The translations under genes were made by a program, and so were the position numbers. A DNA stretch of 64,000 nt from Bacteroidota bacterium (GTDB taxonomy: Bacteria > Bacteroidota > Bacteroidia > NS11-12g > UBA955): NCBI GenBank assembly GCA_027488835.1, contig JAIYAW010000007.1:186001-250000 (forward strand), written 5' to 3'. This document shows positions 28,139 to 37,052 of the stretch, piece by piece. Under the pieces are notes generated by a model that was not told the DNA's origin, ran no database searches, and was given only the letters and a program-made list of their open reading frames with translations. Position 1 is the stretch's first letter. Every line of letters begins with the position of its first letter.

Positions 28139-28146
28139 TAAATTTG
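28139..28146 (+). promoter_or_regulatory. Promoter -7 box of the 58-aa membrane protein
   Basis: TAAATTTG, perfect TAnnTTTG, four bases before the ATG at 28151. The 15-base block TAAATTTGATTTATG recurs unchanged at the GNAT antitoxin (44419-44433). Confidence 0.65.
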
Positions 28147-28150
28147 ATTT

Positions 28151-28327
28151 ATGAAAAAACGCTTCTTGGAATTTTTAGAACGCCAAGGAATAGACAATAT
28201 CAATTCACGCCATTTGAATGTAGCGTTCATTATTTGGTTGCTCCCAATGGGAACAGTATTGATGGGAATTTACTTAGTTTGCTTAGTCTTTATCAAAAAG
28301 AAATTGAAAGTATCACAATCTAAATGA
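28151..28327 (+). CDS. 58-residue single-span membrane microprotein
   Basis: The frame reads MKKRFLEFLERQGIDNINS, then a hydrophobic span of about 22 residues (about 25-48, AFIIWLLPMGTVLMGIYLVCLVFI), then KKKLKVSQSK. The positive C-terminal flank and the N-terminal amphipathic helix suggest an inner-membrane protein. A perfect -7 box four bases upstream supports expression as an almost leaderless mRNA. It stands alone between minus-strand genes in a 562-bp gap; the rest of the gap (28328-28579) shows nothing I can name. Family not recognised. Confidence 0.65.
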   Translation: MKKRFLEFLERQGIDNINSRHLNVAFIIWLLPMGTVLMGIYLVCLVFIKKKLKVSQSK

Positions 28328-28579
28328 CAGAAACAAGAATTACATTTTAATCCAACTTCCATTTACCAAGATATATCCCATTACTTCAATATATTCTTTG
28401 TTGTCGATTATTGCTATGTTCATCATAATTATTTCTTTTAACAAATAATCATTTTAAATGTAAATTTATAATTATCTCAATATTAATATTGAATTATTTG
28501 CCCAATAATCTGCAAATAATTGGTGTGAACATTTAGTTATCTAAAAGAGATAAATATTTAACGATGTTACATTGTAAAT

Positions 28580-29011
28580 TTAAAGCAATTTATCTGATTC
28601 AATTAGGCTCAATAATTCAAGGGGTGTCATAACCGACAGTGTACTCTTTTTAAATCCATCGGAATCACGGGTAACAATACAATCCAAATTCATTATTCTT
28701 TTTGCACAATTGTATTGAATTGCATCCTCAAAATCAACAAAACCACTTGACAAAGAACTTAGAATAACTTCACCGTTTAATTCAATTACATCAACTAATT
28801 TATTTAAATCAAACAGAATTTGTATAGTTGCTACATGCGATAGCGATTTCCTCATGATATAATAAATGTTATTATATGAAACGGCAGAAACATGAATTAA
28901 AATTGTTTTTTTTGCGGCGTACTCAAATAATTTAGCAGCATAGATAGAAAATGGTTTCCTATCTGCTAGAAAATCAATGATAACATTTGTATCAAAAAAT
29001 ACGCTCCTCAT
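28580..29011 (-). CDS. VapC-type PIN-domain toxin
   Basis: 143 residues from the ATG at 29011. PIN nuclease fold with the first acid in VFFDTNVIIDFL (Asp near 7), a second group in FVDFEDAIQYNCA (near 90) and CIVTRDSDGF (near 112), the metal-binding set of VapC-like RNases. The start overlaps the antitoxin stop by one base (TGATG), so translation is coupled. Expected to cleave RNA when free of its antitoxin. The -33/-7 region upstream belongs to the antitoxin. Confidence 0.88.
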   Translation of the reverse strand: MRSVFFDTNVIIDFLADRKPFSIYAAKLFEYAAKKTILIHVSAVSYNNIYYIMRKSLSHVATIQILFDLNKLVDVIELNGEVILSSLSSGFVDFEDAIQYNCAKRIMNLDCIVTRDSDGFKKSTLSVMTPLELLSLIESDKLL

Positions 29012-29259
29012 CAAACCTTATATTTTTCCGACAACTGATTCGTCAGAGAATTTTTATAATCAAAATCTTCAGGTAATTCAATTACACCCATTAATTTTGA
29101 AATATTTGGATCGATGTTTTCAGAACTCAATTCAGTTGATGACAAGGCTATTAAATAATTCTCAATAAGATGAGATAGACTTTTTCCATTCATCTTAGCA
29201 TATTTTTTTGCAACTAAAATAACAGATTCATCAATTGATAGCGTAAGTTTGGTAGTCAT
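29011..29259 (-). CDS. DUF6364-like antitoxin of the PIN toxin
   Basis: 82 residues. The N-terminal part MTTKLTLSIDESVILVAKKYAKMNGKSLSHLIENYL is a ribbon-helix-helix of the DUF6364 type: a short DNA-contacting strand and two helices. The C-terminal 40 residues should wrap the PIN toxin. Expected to bind its own promoter; two ATACGT copies 27 bases apart upstream (29261-29293) may be the operator. First gene of the pair. Confidence 0.85.
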   Translation of the reverse strand: MTTKLTLSIDESVILVAKKYAKMNGKSLSHLIENYLIALSSTELSSENIDPNISKLMGVIELPEDFDYKNSLTNQLSEKYKV

Positions 29260-29318
29260 AATACGTGTAATTACTAATTCGAATATACGTACAATTTAAT
29301 TAAATACAAAACCCCACA

Positions 29319-30848
29319 TCAATACGCCAACTTGTTTATAAAATAAACCAGTCTGCGCTTTGCAAAAAGGCCACCATCCTGTTCTTTAAGTTTTTGAATG
29401 CCGTATTGAATAAAGTAATTATCATACCAATACTCAATTACACCCCTGGTTCTTTTCACTTCCTCATTTTCGTTTGCCTCTGTAAACATTTGTTTAATTT
29501 CTTCACTCTTAGTGCGTCCCTCATAATCCAAAACATTTAAATGGATACTATTTTTTTCAGAATATAACAAAGAAATATTTTTATCATCTAGTTTTACCGT
29601 AACAAATTTATTTTCAGTCATTGGCCAATAACCAGGATTCAAACGAATTAAATTATCCCAAAGAACATTTGCATTATCATCAAACTTTACGCAAACTGCT
29701 TCAGTGTATGCATTGCCATCGAAAACCCTGCGCGTAGTTCTATTGTTACCAGTTCCGGTTGTTTCAGTGTGATACTGTGGGGTATAAAATTCTCCCAAAA
29801 ACAAAAACTCATTGTCGCTTAAAACCATTAACGGATGAATGGTGATATAATTATTATATACCATTTCCTTACCCTTGCTTTCCAATTTCTCTTTGCGCTT
29901 TTCAATTTTGGCAGCAGCTTTCTCCGAAACGAACTTGAAGAAATTCTGTAATTTGGTATATCCAACAAAATTCGATTTCAATACCTCAGATCCATTTGTT
30001 GTCACAATATAAATTCCCTCAGGAACATAGCTTGTGGTATAAGCTCCAGTAAAAACATATTTACTATCTGAAATTTTAGCACCTGTCATCGATTTCAAGA
30101 ACAAATTTGATTTATCTTTCATCTCAACTGTATGAATTAATTCAGACTTTGCATTGAAGATATAGACATAATCTGCCATAACACGTCGTGGCATTTGCGC
30201 AGTAACCATGCAAGCAAATTCATTCGTTTCAGGCAAATTAACGAATGTCACGAAATTCGTTTTTTTCGGTTTCACTCCATTGATAGTTAAAACGAAGTCA
30301 GTATAATTTCCGTTTTCCATATCAATAGAAAAAATCATTGGATTTTTTTTGATTCTACCCTTTACCAAAAAATTATTGCCCATAACAGTTGCATTTAAAA
30401 ACGAACCATTGTTTCCAGTGTATAAATAATCAAAATGAAACTTCTTAGGCATTGTCCCTTCGGCAGTTTTTACTTCGTTGGTTATTATATTGTATGTACA
30501 AATAATAAAATCTTGCTTGTATATATCTCGAATAAACATAACATGAAACAACCCACCATTTTCAACCTTCGCATATATAATAAACTTCTTCGAAATCTTA
30601 ATTTCCACTGCACTTTGTTCCTCTAACTTACTATTGTATTTACTAAAAACATAAGTCTTTTCTCCGCCTTCCGAACGTTCAGTACACCTTAATATCGCGA
30701 AATTTCCTGAATTGTGTTTGAAAACATGTTCTTCACGCAATCCATCATTCAAATCGGTTTCAAACCTAGCAATAGTTTTTATTTCCTGCCCCCAAACATT
30801 GCCTATATTTAATATGGCAATAACCAAAATGTAGATAAATTTTTTCAT
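29319..30848 (-). CDS. Secreted protein of unknown function
   Basis: 509 residues with a signal peptide ending NVWGQ near residue 20. The rest is beta-rich with repeating blades of about 45-60 residues (FAILRCTERSEGGEKTYVFSKYN, FLNATVMGNNFLVKGRI, YVFTGAYTTSYVPEGIYIV, LFLGEFYTPQYHTE), suggestive of a beta-propeller. A charged helix (KAAAKIEKRKEKLESKGKE, about 320-340) interrupts the pattern. No lipobox and no T9SS tail, so probably periplasmic. Family not recognised. Confidence 0.7.
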   Translation of the reverse strand: MKKFIYILVIAILNIGNVWGQEIKTIARFETDLNDGLREEHVFKHNSGNFAILRCTERSEGGEKTYVFSKYNSKLEEQSAVEIKISKKFIIYAKVENGGLFHVMFIRDIYKQDFIICTYNIITNEVKTAEGTMPKKFHFDYLYTGNNGSFLNATVMGNNFLVKGRIKKNPMIFSIDMENGNYTDFVLTINGVKPKKTNFVTFVNLPETNEFACMVTAQMPRRVMADYVYIFNAKSELIHTVEMKDKSNLFLKSMTGAKISDSKYVFTGAYTTSYVPEGIYIVTTNGSEVLKSNFVGYTKLQNFFKFVSEKAAAKIEKRKEKLESKGKEMVYNNYITIHPLMVLSDNEFLFLGEFYTPQYHTETTGTGNNRTTRRVFDGNAYTEAVCVKFDDNANVLWDNLIRLNPGYWPMTENKFVTVKLDDKNISLLYSEKNSIHLNVLDYEGRTKSEEIKQMFTEANENEEVKRTRGVIEYWYDNYFIQYGIQKLKEQDGGLFAKRRLVYFINKLAY

Positions 30849-30918
30849 CCTAATTGTCTATTTGATTGCAATTTAGACATAATTTTTAAATTTCATGTTG
30901 CCATTGATCAAATCTTCT

Positions 30919-30926
30919 TAAATTTG
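30919..30926 (+). promoter_or_regulatory. Promoter -7 box of the lipoprotein at 30937
   Basis: TAAATTTG, perfect TAnnTTTG, ten bases before the ATG at 30937. A TTG at 30931 is in frame but too close to the box to be favoured. Confidence 0.6.
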
Positions 30927-30936
30927 ACTATTGCCT

Positions 30937-31641
30937 ATGCTACAATTCAAGTGCCGATTTTTGTGTTTTTTCATTCTTGTATTCACTTTCTCAAACTGTG
31001 GTTACAAAATTTCTGAGTCTTCTTTTGGCGGGGGACAATTTGCCGTCCCTCAAAATAAAAAAAACCAATCAAAAGTCAATTTGGTCAATGAATTAGCAGT
31101 ATTAGAAAACAGTCCGAAAATCCCAATAACTTCCCATTCCAATACCACCTATTCCATAGAATCAACTCCAAATACTCAAAAATATTTTAATTGCAAGAAA
31201 AAATCAAAATCTTTGAAAACTTTTGTAAATAATTGCAACACACAAAAATCTTACAAGAGTAAAAGTCCCTCAAAATCTTCAGATACAAAACCGGAAGGAC
31301 CCATGAACCTTTGGCAAACCGTTGAAACCTTATTGGGATTTATAATAGGCATGGCTGCTTTGGTTTTGGGTACCAATTTCTTCATGAGTATGCTCACCGT
31401 TTGGTCGGGCATTGTTGCCTACAAAATGAATACTTCGATTAAAAATTTGCGGTATTACAAAAAAGAAAGTGGACTTAAAACATTGTCTATCATTACCATC
31501 ATCATTGGAGTAATTACAATCGCATTGAACCTACCTCAATTGTCATTGCTGCGCATTCTTGGTATCGCAGGAATCACATTGCTAACGGCATTGGCATTAT
31601 TAGGCATTACAAAATACCTTGTTTTCAGGTTCGTAAAATAA
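30937..31641 (+). CDS. Lipoprotein with FGGG motif and C-terminal membrane helices
   Basis: 234 residues from the ATG at 30937. Lipoprotein signal with Cys near 21 (TFSNCGY), then SESSFGGGQF, a Ser/Lys/Asn-rich linker of about 90 residues, and a C-terminal half with three or four hydrophobic segments (LLGFIIGMAALVLGTNFFMSML, LSIITIIIGVITIAL, ILGIAGITLLTALALLGI). A lipid anchor joined to several transmembrane helices is unusual. The protein at 42004-42597 has the same design (lipobox, GFGGG, charged linker, C-terminal helices) though little identity. Function unknown. Confidence 0.68.
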   Translation: MLQFKCRFLCFFILVFTFSNCGYKISESSFGGGQFAVPQNKKNQSKVNLVNELAVLENSPKIPITSHSNTTYSIESTPNTQKYFNCKKKSKSLKTFVNNCNTQKSYKSKSPSKSSDTKPEGPMNLWQTVETLLGFIIGMAALVLGTNFFMSMLTVWSGIVAYKMNTSIKNLRYYKKESGLKTLSIITIIIGVITIALNLPQLSLLRILGIAGITLLTALALLGITKYLVFRFVK

Positions 31642-31692
31642 AAAAGCATCCCCGTTCGAGAATGCCCTTTCATTTATACATGAAACTTTTGC

Positions 31693-32511
31693 TTATCTTT
31701 TTATAAAGGTTTTTGTAACCCCTTTAACAGTGTAAGTACCAAGATTGTCGCAAGTTCCATTGCCAAAATCAACTTCAATTTTACGGGCGGCATTGTTTGC
31801 ATCTACAATTTCCAATTTCCCTTGGGTAATGTGGTGACGGCAACCCATTTCCACCAACAATGGCGACAAAATAGACACGTTAAAAGTAACCCCTTTTCTG
31901 TTCGTTCCTGTATAAGATCCTGTTATTTGATATTTATCGTCAAGGCGAATTAATTTGGTTGCTTCGCCAGCAATCCAAGTTCTGTATCTCACAGAATTCC
32001 AAGTAAATGTAGCGCCAGAAACATTGGTTATTTTACCAGAAACTTCAATTCTCCAAGTCAAATTCATGTTGTCTTTTCTACCCAAATTGGTCACGATTTT
32101 GGTTCCCTCAATGTGATTGTCGTTTTGATAAAATTTCACTGGCGTAATGGTAATTACAGTTCCAATATCTTTGTAACGGCCTGTCCATGTAACTACAATT
32201 TTACCTCTGCGGTAAACATAATCGTCGCACAACACGTTTGAATCACCGTAATCTAGGGTCATCACCCTTGGTGAAACGGAAGTATCAATGGTAACTGTAT
32301 ATTTTCTAGCACGAGAACCAATTCCTGAGCTAACAGAAGCATCGTCAACTTCACTGTAGATTAAATCGAAATGCTTTTCGGCCAATGAATTGTCTTCAAC
32401 GCTGGTTGCATCTTCTGCTGAACCATCGTTATTTCTTTTACAAGAAGAAAAATTCAACACCGAGAAAGTTGCAAAAGTTAAAACCGAAAGAAATAAAAGT
32501 GTTTTTTTCAT
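31693..32511 (-). CDS. Lipoprotein of unknown function
   Basis: 272 residues; lipobox FSSC with Cys near 24 (NFSSCKRNN). After an acidic linker the chain is beta-rich with regular strands (KYTVTIDTSVSPRVMTLDYGD, GKIVVTWTGRYKDIGTVITIT, ITGSYTGTNRKGVTFNVSI) and four Cys-containing positions (VLCDDY, MGCRHHI, GTCDN). Such proteins are frequent in Bacteroidota but I know no function. Alone on its strand; promoter not obvious. Confidence 0.7.
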   Translation of the reverse strand: MKKTLLFLSVLTFATFSVLNFSSCKRNNDGSAEDATSVEDNSLAEKHFDLIYSEVDDASVSSGIGSRARKYTVTIDTSVSPRVMTLDYGDSNVLCDDYVYRRGKIVVTWTGRYKDIGTVITITPVKFYQNDNHIEGTKIVTNLGRKDNMNLTWRIEVSGKITNVSGATFTWNSVRYRTWIAGEATKLIRLDDKYQITGSYTGTNRKGVTFNVSILSPLLVEMGCRHHITQGKLEIVDANNAARKIEVDFGNGTCDNLGTYTVKGVTKTFIKR

Positions 32512-32662
32512 AGTAAATTGTTTTTTCTATAGACGTAAGTTGGCTACTAAATGTTGCAAAAAGTGCAATTATTTTTTACGTTTTATTTTTACAGTGCTTT
32601 AAATTGAACGACAAATAGCAATCGCTCAGCAGTAACGCAAACCTTGTGGCAGTTCGTTTGTT

Positions 32663-32670
32663 TATCTTTG
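32663..32670 (+). promoter_or_regulatory. Promoter -7 box of the nitroreductase gene
   Basis: TATCTTTG, perfect TAnnTTTG, four bases before the ATG at 32675, so the mRNA is nearly leaderless. Confidence 0.7.
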
Positions 32671-32674
32671 TAAC

Positions 32675-33307
32675 ATGGAAGCTATCCAACATCTAAACTG
32701 GCGTTATGCCACCAAAAAATACAACGGAAGTCAAATTGACACAGACAATTTAAATACAATTTTAGAATCTATCAGATTAACACCTACATCCTTAGGAATG
32801 CAACCTTTCAAAGTTTTGGTGATTGACAATCCAGAATTGCGTGAAAAAATGTTGCCTATTGCATACAACCAACCACAAATTAAAGACGCTTCTCATCTAA
32901 TTTTATTTGCTGCAAACACACAAATTTCTGAAGAAAGCATCAATTCTTATATGAACAATGTAGCCGCAACCCGCCAAATGCCAGTTGAAAACCTCGCAGG
33001 ATTCAAAGGCATGATTACTGGTTTTGTTGGTTCTAAAAATGAAGTAGAAATTACCGAATGGGCTTGTAGACAATGTTATATTGCCTTGGGTGTTGCCATG
33101 GCAACGGCTGCTGCATTGAAAGTTGATACCACTCCGATGGAAGGCTACAAAGCAGACGAAATGGATATCTTGTTTAATCTAAAAGAACAAGGTTTTACTT
33201 CAGCGGTTTTATTGGCGGTAGGACATCGCGATGCAGAAAACGATCAATTGGCGAAATTGGCGAAGGTTCGTAAATCTGCAGAATCGTTATTTGAATTTTA
33301 TTCCTAA
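32675..33307 (+). CDS. NAD(P)H-dependent nitroreductase family protein
   Basis: 210 residues, the length of the NfsB-like FMN nitroreductase family. The N-terminus LNWRYATKKYNGSQI carries the Arg/Lys pair that binds FMN phosphate; RLTPTSLGMQPFKVLVI follows the family's SxxNxQPW/F pattern; TTPMEGYKADEMDILFNL and AVLLAVGHRD are the conserved C-terminal blocks. Expected to reduce nitroaromatics or quinones as a cytoplasmic dimer. Physiological substrate unknown. Confidence 0.9.
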   Translation: MEAIQHLNWRYATKKYNGSQIDTDNLNTILESIRLTPTSLGMQPFKVLVIDNPELREKMLPIAYNQPQIKDASHLILFAANTQISEESINSYMNNVAATRQMPVENLAGFKGMITGFVGSKNEVEITEWACRQCYIALGVAMATAAALKVDTTPMEGYKADEMDILFNLKEQGFTSAVLLAVGHRDAENDQLAKLAKVRKSAESLFEFYS

Positions 33308-33318
33308 AAACACCTTTT

Positions 33319-33346
33319 CTTTTGCATTTTCTGCAAAAGTTTCTCT
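33319..33346 (+). terminator. Probable terminator of the nitroreductase gene
   Basis: Hairpin CTTTTGCA-(5 nt)-TGCAAAAG followed by a broken T-run (TTTCTCTC), 11 bases after the stop. Confidence 0.5.
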
Positions 33347-33424
33347 CATTTCATACTGTCGTTGTTTCGTTAATTTCAAACAAAACAACGACATTTGTAT
33401 TTTAGAACTGTTGTAAATCTGATT

Positions 33425-33997
33425 TTGAATAAGCTAATTATTTTTTCGGCGCCCTCTGGCTCAGGCAAAACTACCGTGGTAAATCATTTGCTTGAGACCA
33501 TGTCTAACAAATTGGCTTTTTCAATAAGTGCTACAACCCGGTTACCAAGACCTGGTGAAACATCTGGAAAAGAATACCACTTTTTAAAACTAGAAGATTT
33601 CCAATCTAAAATTAACAACAACGAATTTTTAGAATTCGAAGAAGTTTACGCTGGAATTTTATACGGCACCCTTTATAGCGAAGTTGAAAAAATATGGGCT
33701 GAAGGAAAAGCGGTAGTATTCGATGTAGACGTGAAAGGTGGATTGGCCTTAAAACGCCGTTTCGAAAAACAAGCCCTCGCCGTATTTTTAAGACCGCCAA
33801 GTGTTGAAATTTTGCTTGAACGCCTTACAAAAAGAAGTACCGAAGTTGAACACCAACTCAAAGAAAGAATTGATAAAGCCAATTATGAATTGAGTTTTGA
33901 AAGCCAATATGATGTAATTGTGGTGAATGATGTTTTGGAAGATACCTTCAAAACATGTGAAGATTTGGTTTTGAATTTCTTAGAAAATAATGGCTAA
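33425..33997 (+). CDS. gmk: Guanylate kinase
   Basis: 190 residues from the TTG at 33425, 200 if from the TTG at 33395. GMP + ATP to GDP + ADP. P-loop FSAPSGSGKTT near 7-17, then SISATTRLPRPGETSGKEYHFL (GMP-binding), VYAGILYGT, and VVFDVDVKGGLALK. The start at 33425 gives the normal Gmk opening (x-N-K-L-I-I-F-S-A-P-S-G). TAAATCTG at 33414-33421 is one base from the -7 consensus and three bases before that TTG. Overlaps nadD by eight bases. Confidence 0.92.
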   Translation: MNKLIIFSAPSGSGKTTVVNHLLETMSNKLAFSISATTRLPRPGETSGKEYHFLKLEDFQSKINNNEFLEFEEVYAGILYGTLYSEVEKIWAEGKAVVFDVDVKGGLALKRRFEKQALAVFLRPPSVEILLERLTKRSTEVEHQLKERIDKANYELSFESQYDVIVVNDVLEDTFKTCEDLVLNFLENNG

Positions 33998-34607
33998 AAT
34001 TGGATTATACTTTGGATCGTTTAATCCGATTCATGTAGGACATATTCAAGTTGCCTTGCTCATTTGTGAAAAGGCCAATTTTGATGAAGTCTGGTTTGTG
34101 CCATCACCGTTGAATCCGCACAAAAGCGAAGAAACCTTAATTCCCGCTGAGTTCAGATTAAAATGGGTAACAATGGCATTGAAAAACCAAGTGAACATGT
34201 CGTGCTGCGACATAGAATTTGGATTGCCCAAACCATCCTATACCCACAAAACAGTAGTTGAACTCTATCAAATTTACAAAGACCATCAATTTGAATTGAT
34301 TATGGGCGCTGACAATTTGCATGGTTTTCACAATTGGCAACACGCTGAAGAATTGGCTAAAATGTGTCCACTCAATGTTTATCCAAGACCAGGCTTTCCA
34401 AAACCAACTGGAGAAATGCCCTTTCAAGCAACTTGGTATGAAGCACCACTTTTAGAAATAAGTGCTACCCAAATAAGAGACATTTTGTGGGATTCATCCA
34501 CATCAGACGAATCGAAAAACACCCTATTAAGCACGTTGGTGCCCATAGAAATATTGGACGATTTAACTGCGTTTTTTCAAACGGTATATCCTGAGTCGCA
34601 TCAATAA
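33990..34607 (+). CDS. nadD: Nicotinate-nucleotide adenylyltransferase
   Basis: 205 residues. NaMN + ATP to NaAD + PPi in NAD synthesis. Nucleotidyltransferase motifs: GLYFGSFNPIHVGHI (GxFxPxHxGH, about 5-19), VPSPLNPHK, MGADNLHGFHNW, and ISATQIRDIL (the ISxTxxR block). It overlaps gmk by eight bases, so the two nucleotide enzymes are translated together. Its last 45 bases overlap the tail of the convergent BASS transporter gene. Confidence 0.95.
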   Translation: MAKIGLYFGSFNPIHVGHIQVALLICEKANFDEVWFVPSPLNPHKSEETLIPAEFRLKWVTMALKNQVNMSCCDIEFGLPKPSYTHKTVVELYQIYKDHQFELIMGADNLHGFHNWQHAEELAKMCPLNVYPRPGFPKPTGEMPFQATWYEAPLLEISATQIRDILWDSSTSDESKNTLLSTLVPIEILDDLTAFFQTVYPESHQ

Positions 34608-35474
34608 ATAGGCAATTGCAAACGTCACAAAAAACGAATACAAAGCATACACCAACGCAGGTTTTTCCATTACACTATTTCCTAACTTTTCGCCGGCAAT
34701 TAACAAGGCCAATGCGGTGTTGTGAAGCCCTACTTCTACCGAAATGGTGATGCGGTTTTTAAAAGACAATCCAAAAGGTGTACCCACCAAAAAACCGACA
34801 AACATGCTTACTATATTCAATCCAATAACCAACGGGGTTAGCAATTGAATATCGGCCTGTTTCATTTCCGTGCCTCCATGTTGATTCCCTGCTAAAAACT
34901 TAAAGGCAAAAACCAACAGTAACAAAATAGGCAATATGGTATTGATTATTTTTTGAAACTCTAAAATGCTTTTACCAAGTTTATATCGAAGTGCCATCCC
35001 CAAAGATGCGGGCACAATGGTGATGGCGAAAATTTCAAGCATGGTTCCCAAAAATGGCAAATGAAAATTCGAATTCCCAGGCCCCTGTCCCCCAAGAAAA
35101 TAATGAATAAAAAGATTCACCATCAATGGAATGGAAAACAATGATAAAAATGCATTTGAAACCGTTAACGACACTGCCAAAGCCACGTTTCCTTTTACAA
35201 AGTAACTGATCAAATTGGAAGTTATACCGCCGGGACAAACCGACAAAATCATGATGCCTACTTTGAGTTCAGGTGCCAAATTCGCACGGTCCACCAAAAG
35301 AAAAGCAATCAATGGGAGCAATAACATTTGTGCAATAAGACCAATTGCCAATGGCTTAGGTTGGTCAAAAAGCTGCTTAAAATCTTCTTTTCTTAGGCTA
35401 ATTCCCAATCCCAACATAATCATACCAAGTACGATATTCAGCACCAAATTGATATGTTGTCCTAGAAAATCCAC
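34563..35474 (-). CDS. Bile acid:sodium symporter (BASS) family transporter
   Basis: 303 residues starting with GTG, eight to ten membrane helices. The conserved block CPGGITSNLISYFVKGNVALAVSLT (about 80-104) and VEVGLHNTALALLIA (about 260-274) are the two crossover regions of the BASS fold, where sodium and substrate bind. Substrates in the family include bile acids, pyruvate, pantoate and other organic acids; the one here is unknown. Its stop lies inside nadD. Next gene upstream (LysE-type) ends five bases before it, so the two exporter/importer genes form an operon. Confidence 0.87.
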   Translation of the reverse strand: MDFLGQHINLVLNIVLGMIMLGLGISLRKEDFKQLFDQPKPLAIGLIAQMLLLPLIAFLLVDRANLAPELKVGIMILSVCPGGITSNLISYFVKGNVALAVSLTVSNAFLSLFSIPLMVNLFIHYFLGGQGPGNSNFHLPFLGTMLEIFAITIVPASLGMALRYKLGKSILEFQKIINTILPILLLLVFAFKFLAGNQHGGTEMKQADIQLLTPLVIGLNIVSMFVGFLVGTPFGLSFKNRITISVEVGLHNTALALLIAGEKLGNSVMEKPALVYALYSFFVTFAIAYLLMRLRIYRLKKRS

Positions 35475-35479
35475 CTGAA

Positions 35480-36145
35480 TTATTTCAAATGTAAGGGGAT
35501 ATTCATCAATACAATGAGTTTGATGAAATGATATAAAAAGTAGGCTCCGATGCCAGTAAGAATAATTCCAAAATACCGATTTACAAAGAAGTACATTCTT
35601 TGATTGAGTCTTTTACCCAAATAATCTGATAGATAAACCTTACCCAAATCTAGTGCAAAAATTGTCATTAAGGTTGATAATATTTGAACCAAAATGGTAT
35701 ACCTTCCTTCGAATGAATCATCATGTCCCACACTCATTGAAGCCGTTAAAGAAACCCAAAGAACAATCACAAATGGGTTCATTAAATTCACCACAAAGCC
35801 TTTTAAAAGATTGGTACTTTTACTAATTGGAGATTGTATGTTTTTTATGAATTTTTTGTATCCAATGCTAATTCCTTTTACCCCAATGAAGATAATTCCA
35901 AAAGCAGCAAATCCGGCAAATCCAATTTGAAACATTGGCATGGTAAAAAATCCTGCAAGGCCAAAAAAGCAAGCCAATGCAATTACCAAGTCACTTAAGA
36001 ATATGCCCAATGCCATTCTCAATCCTGCCATTTTACCTCCTTGAATACCTACTTTGATTAAGGCAAAAAAACTTGGACCCATACTGAGCAAACCCAGTAG
36101 CAGTCCTCCCCCAATTCCTTTCAAAGCCGCAAATACCCAAGTCAT
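35480..36145 (-). CDS. LysE family translocator
   Basis: 221 residues from the ATG at 36145 (a TTG 12 bases upstream is in frame). Six hydrophobic segments. GPSFFALIKVGIQGGKMAGLRMALGIFLSDLVIAL (about 23-57) and NLMNPFVIVLWVS (about 122-134) are the hallmark blocks of LysE/RhtB amino acid exporters. Substrate unknown. TAATTTG, a short form of the -7 box, lies just ahead of the start. Co-oriented with the BASS gene. Confidence 0.85.
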   Translation of the reverse strand: MTWVFAALKGIGGGLLLGLLSMGPSFFALIKVGIQGGKMAGLRMALGIFLSDLVIALACFFGLAGFFTMPMFQIGFAGFAAFGIIFIGVKGISIGYKKFIKNIQSPISKSTNLLKGFVVNLMNPFVIVLWVSLTASMSVGHDDSFEGRYTILVQILSTLMTIFALDLGKVYLSDYLGKRLNQRMYFFVNRYFGIILTGIGAYFLYHFIKLIVLMNIPLHLK

Positions 36146-36242
36146 AGTATTGTGCAAATTAATGCATAACCCTTAAAAGTACAAGGTTATTGCCGTTTTA
36201 CTGAAATAAAATCTATGGATTTGTTTAATTCGTTACAAGTCT

Positions 36243-37040
36243 TTAAACAAGATTTTTCAACTCGTTCAAAAATGTAGGATAAATGGGTTTGCTGGCAGCC
36301 ACAATTTGATTTTTAAAAATAACATCGGGTTGTCCACTGAAATCAGTGACAATTCCTCCTGCTTCTTCAACCAATAAAATGCCCGCGGCAATGTCCCAAG
36401 GACTTAAATTCATCTCAAAAAATGCGTCGAATCTACCACAAGCGGTGTAAGCCAAATCTATGGCGGCAGAACCCATTCTGCGGAGACCATGCGAGGTTTT
36501 CATGAGGTTACTCAGAACACCAAGGTATGCATCAATTTTTTCAAATTGGTAGTATGGGAATCCTGTAGCAATAAGGGTTTGATTCAAGGTTGCGTTTTGG
36601 GCAACATGAATTTGGGTTCCATTCAAAAAAGCGCCATTGTTTTTGAGGGACGTGAATGATTCGTTCAATGCGGGGCAATACACAACTGCCACAATTGGAG
36701 CTCCGTGGTGCAAAAGCGCCAAGCTAATGCTAAAAACGGGCAACCCGTGAAGGAAGTTTGTGGTGCCATCCAAAGGATCAATGACCCAGGTGTATTCCGT
36801 AATTTCACGGTTATCGGGTGCTTTTTCTTCACCAATGAAAGTTGCAGAGGGCAACAAAACACTGAGTGAGTCGATGAGTTGTTGTTCACTTTGTTGATCA
36901 ACAAAACTCACAAGTTGATTGAGACCTTTGTCTTCAACCGATTCTTGTTTTACTTTATTCCAATGTAAAAGTTGAAACCGTCCCACTTCAATGGCAACGG
37001 CTTCAACTTTTGATAAAAACTCTAAATTTATTTCAGGCAT
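36243..37040 (-). CDS. Inositol monophosphatase family protein
   Basis: 265 residues, the usual SuhB/IMPase length. Metal-binding motifs in order: GEE at 70-72, WVIDPLDGTTNFLHGLP with D88, D91 and GTT, and SPWDIAAGILLVEEAGG near 210-226. These coordinate three Mg ions in the phosphatase. The substrate may be myo-inositol 1-phosphate or PAP (CysQ-like). 13 bases downstream of the bacilliredoxin gene on the same strand, so probably one transcript. Confidence 0.92.
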   Translation of the reverse strand: MPEINLEFLSKVEAVAIEVGRFQLLHWNKVKQESVEDKGLNQLVSFVDQQSEQQLIDSLSVLLPSATFIGEEKAPDNREITEYTWVIDPLDGTTNFLHGLPVFSISLALLHHGAPIVAVVYCPALNESFTSLKNNGAFLNGTQIHVAQNATLNQTLIATGFPYYQFEKIDAYLGVLSNLMKTSHGLRRMGSAAIDLAYTACGRFDAFFEMNLSPWDIAAGILLVEEAGGIVTDFSGQPDVIFKNQIVAASKPIYPTFLNELKNLV

Positions 37041-37052
37041 TGTAGCCTTGAA

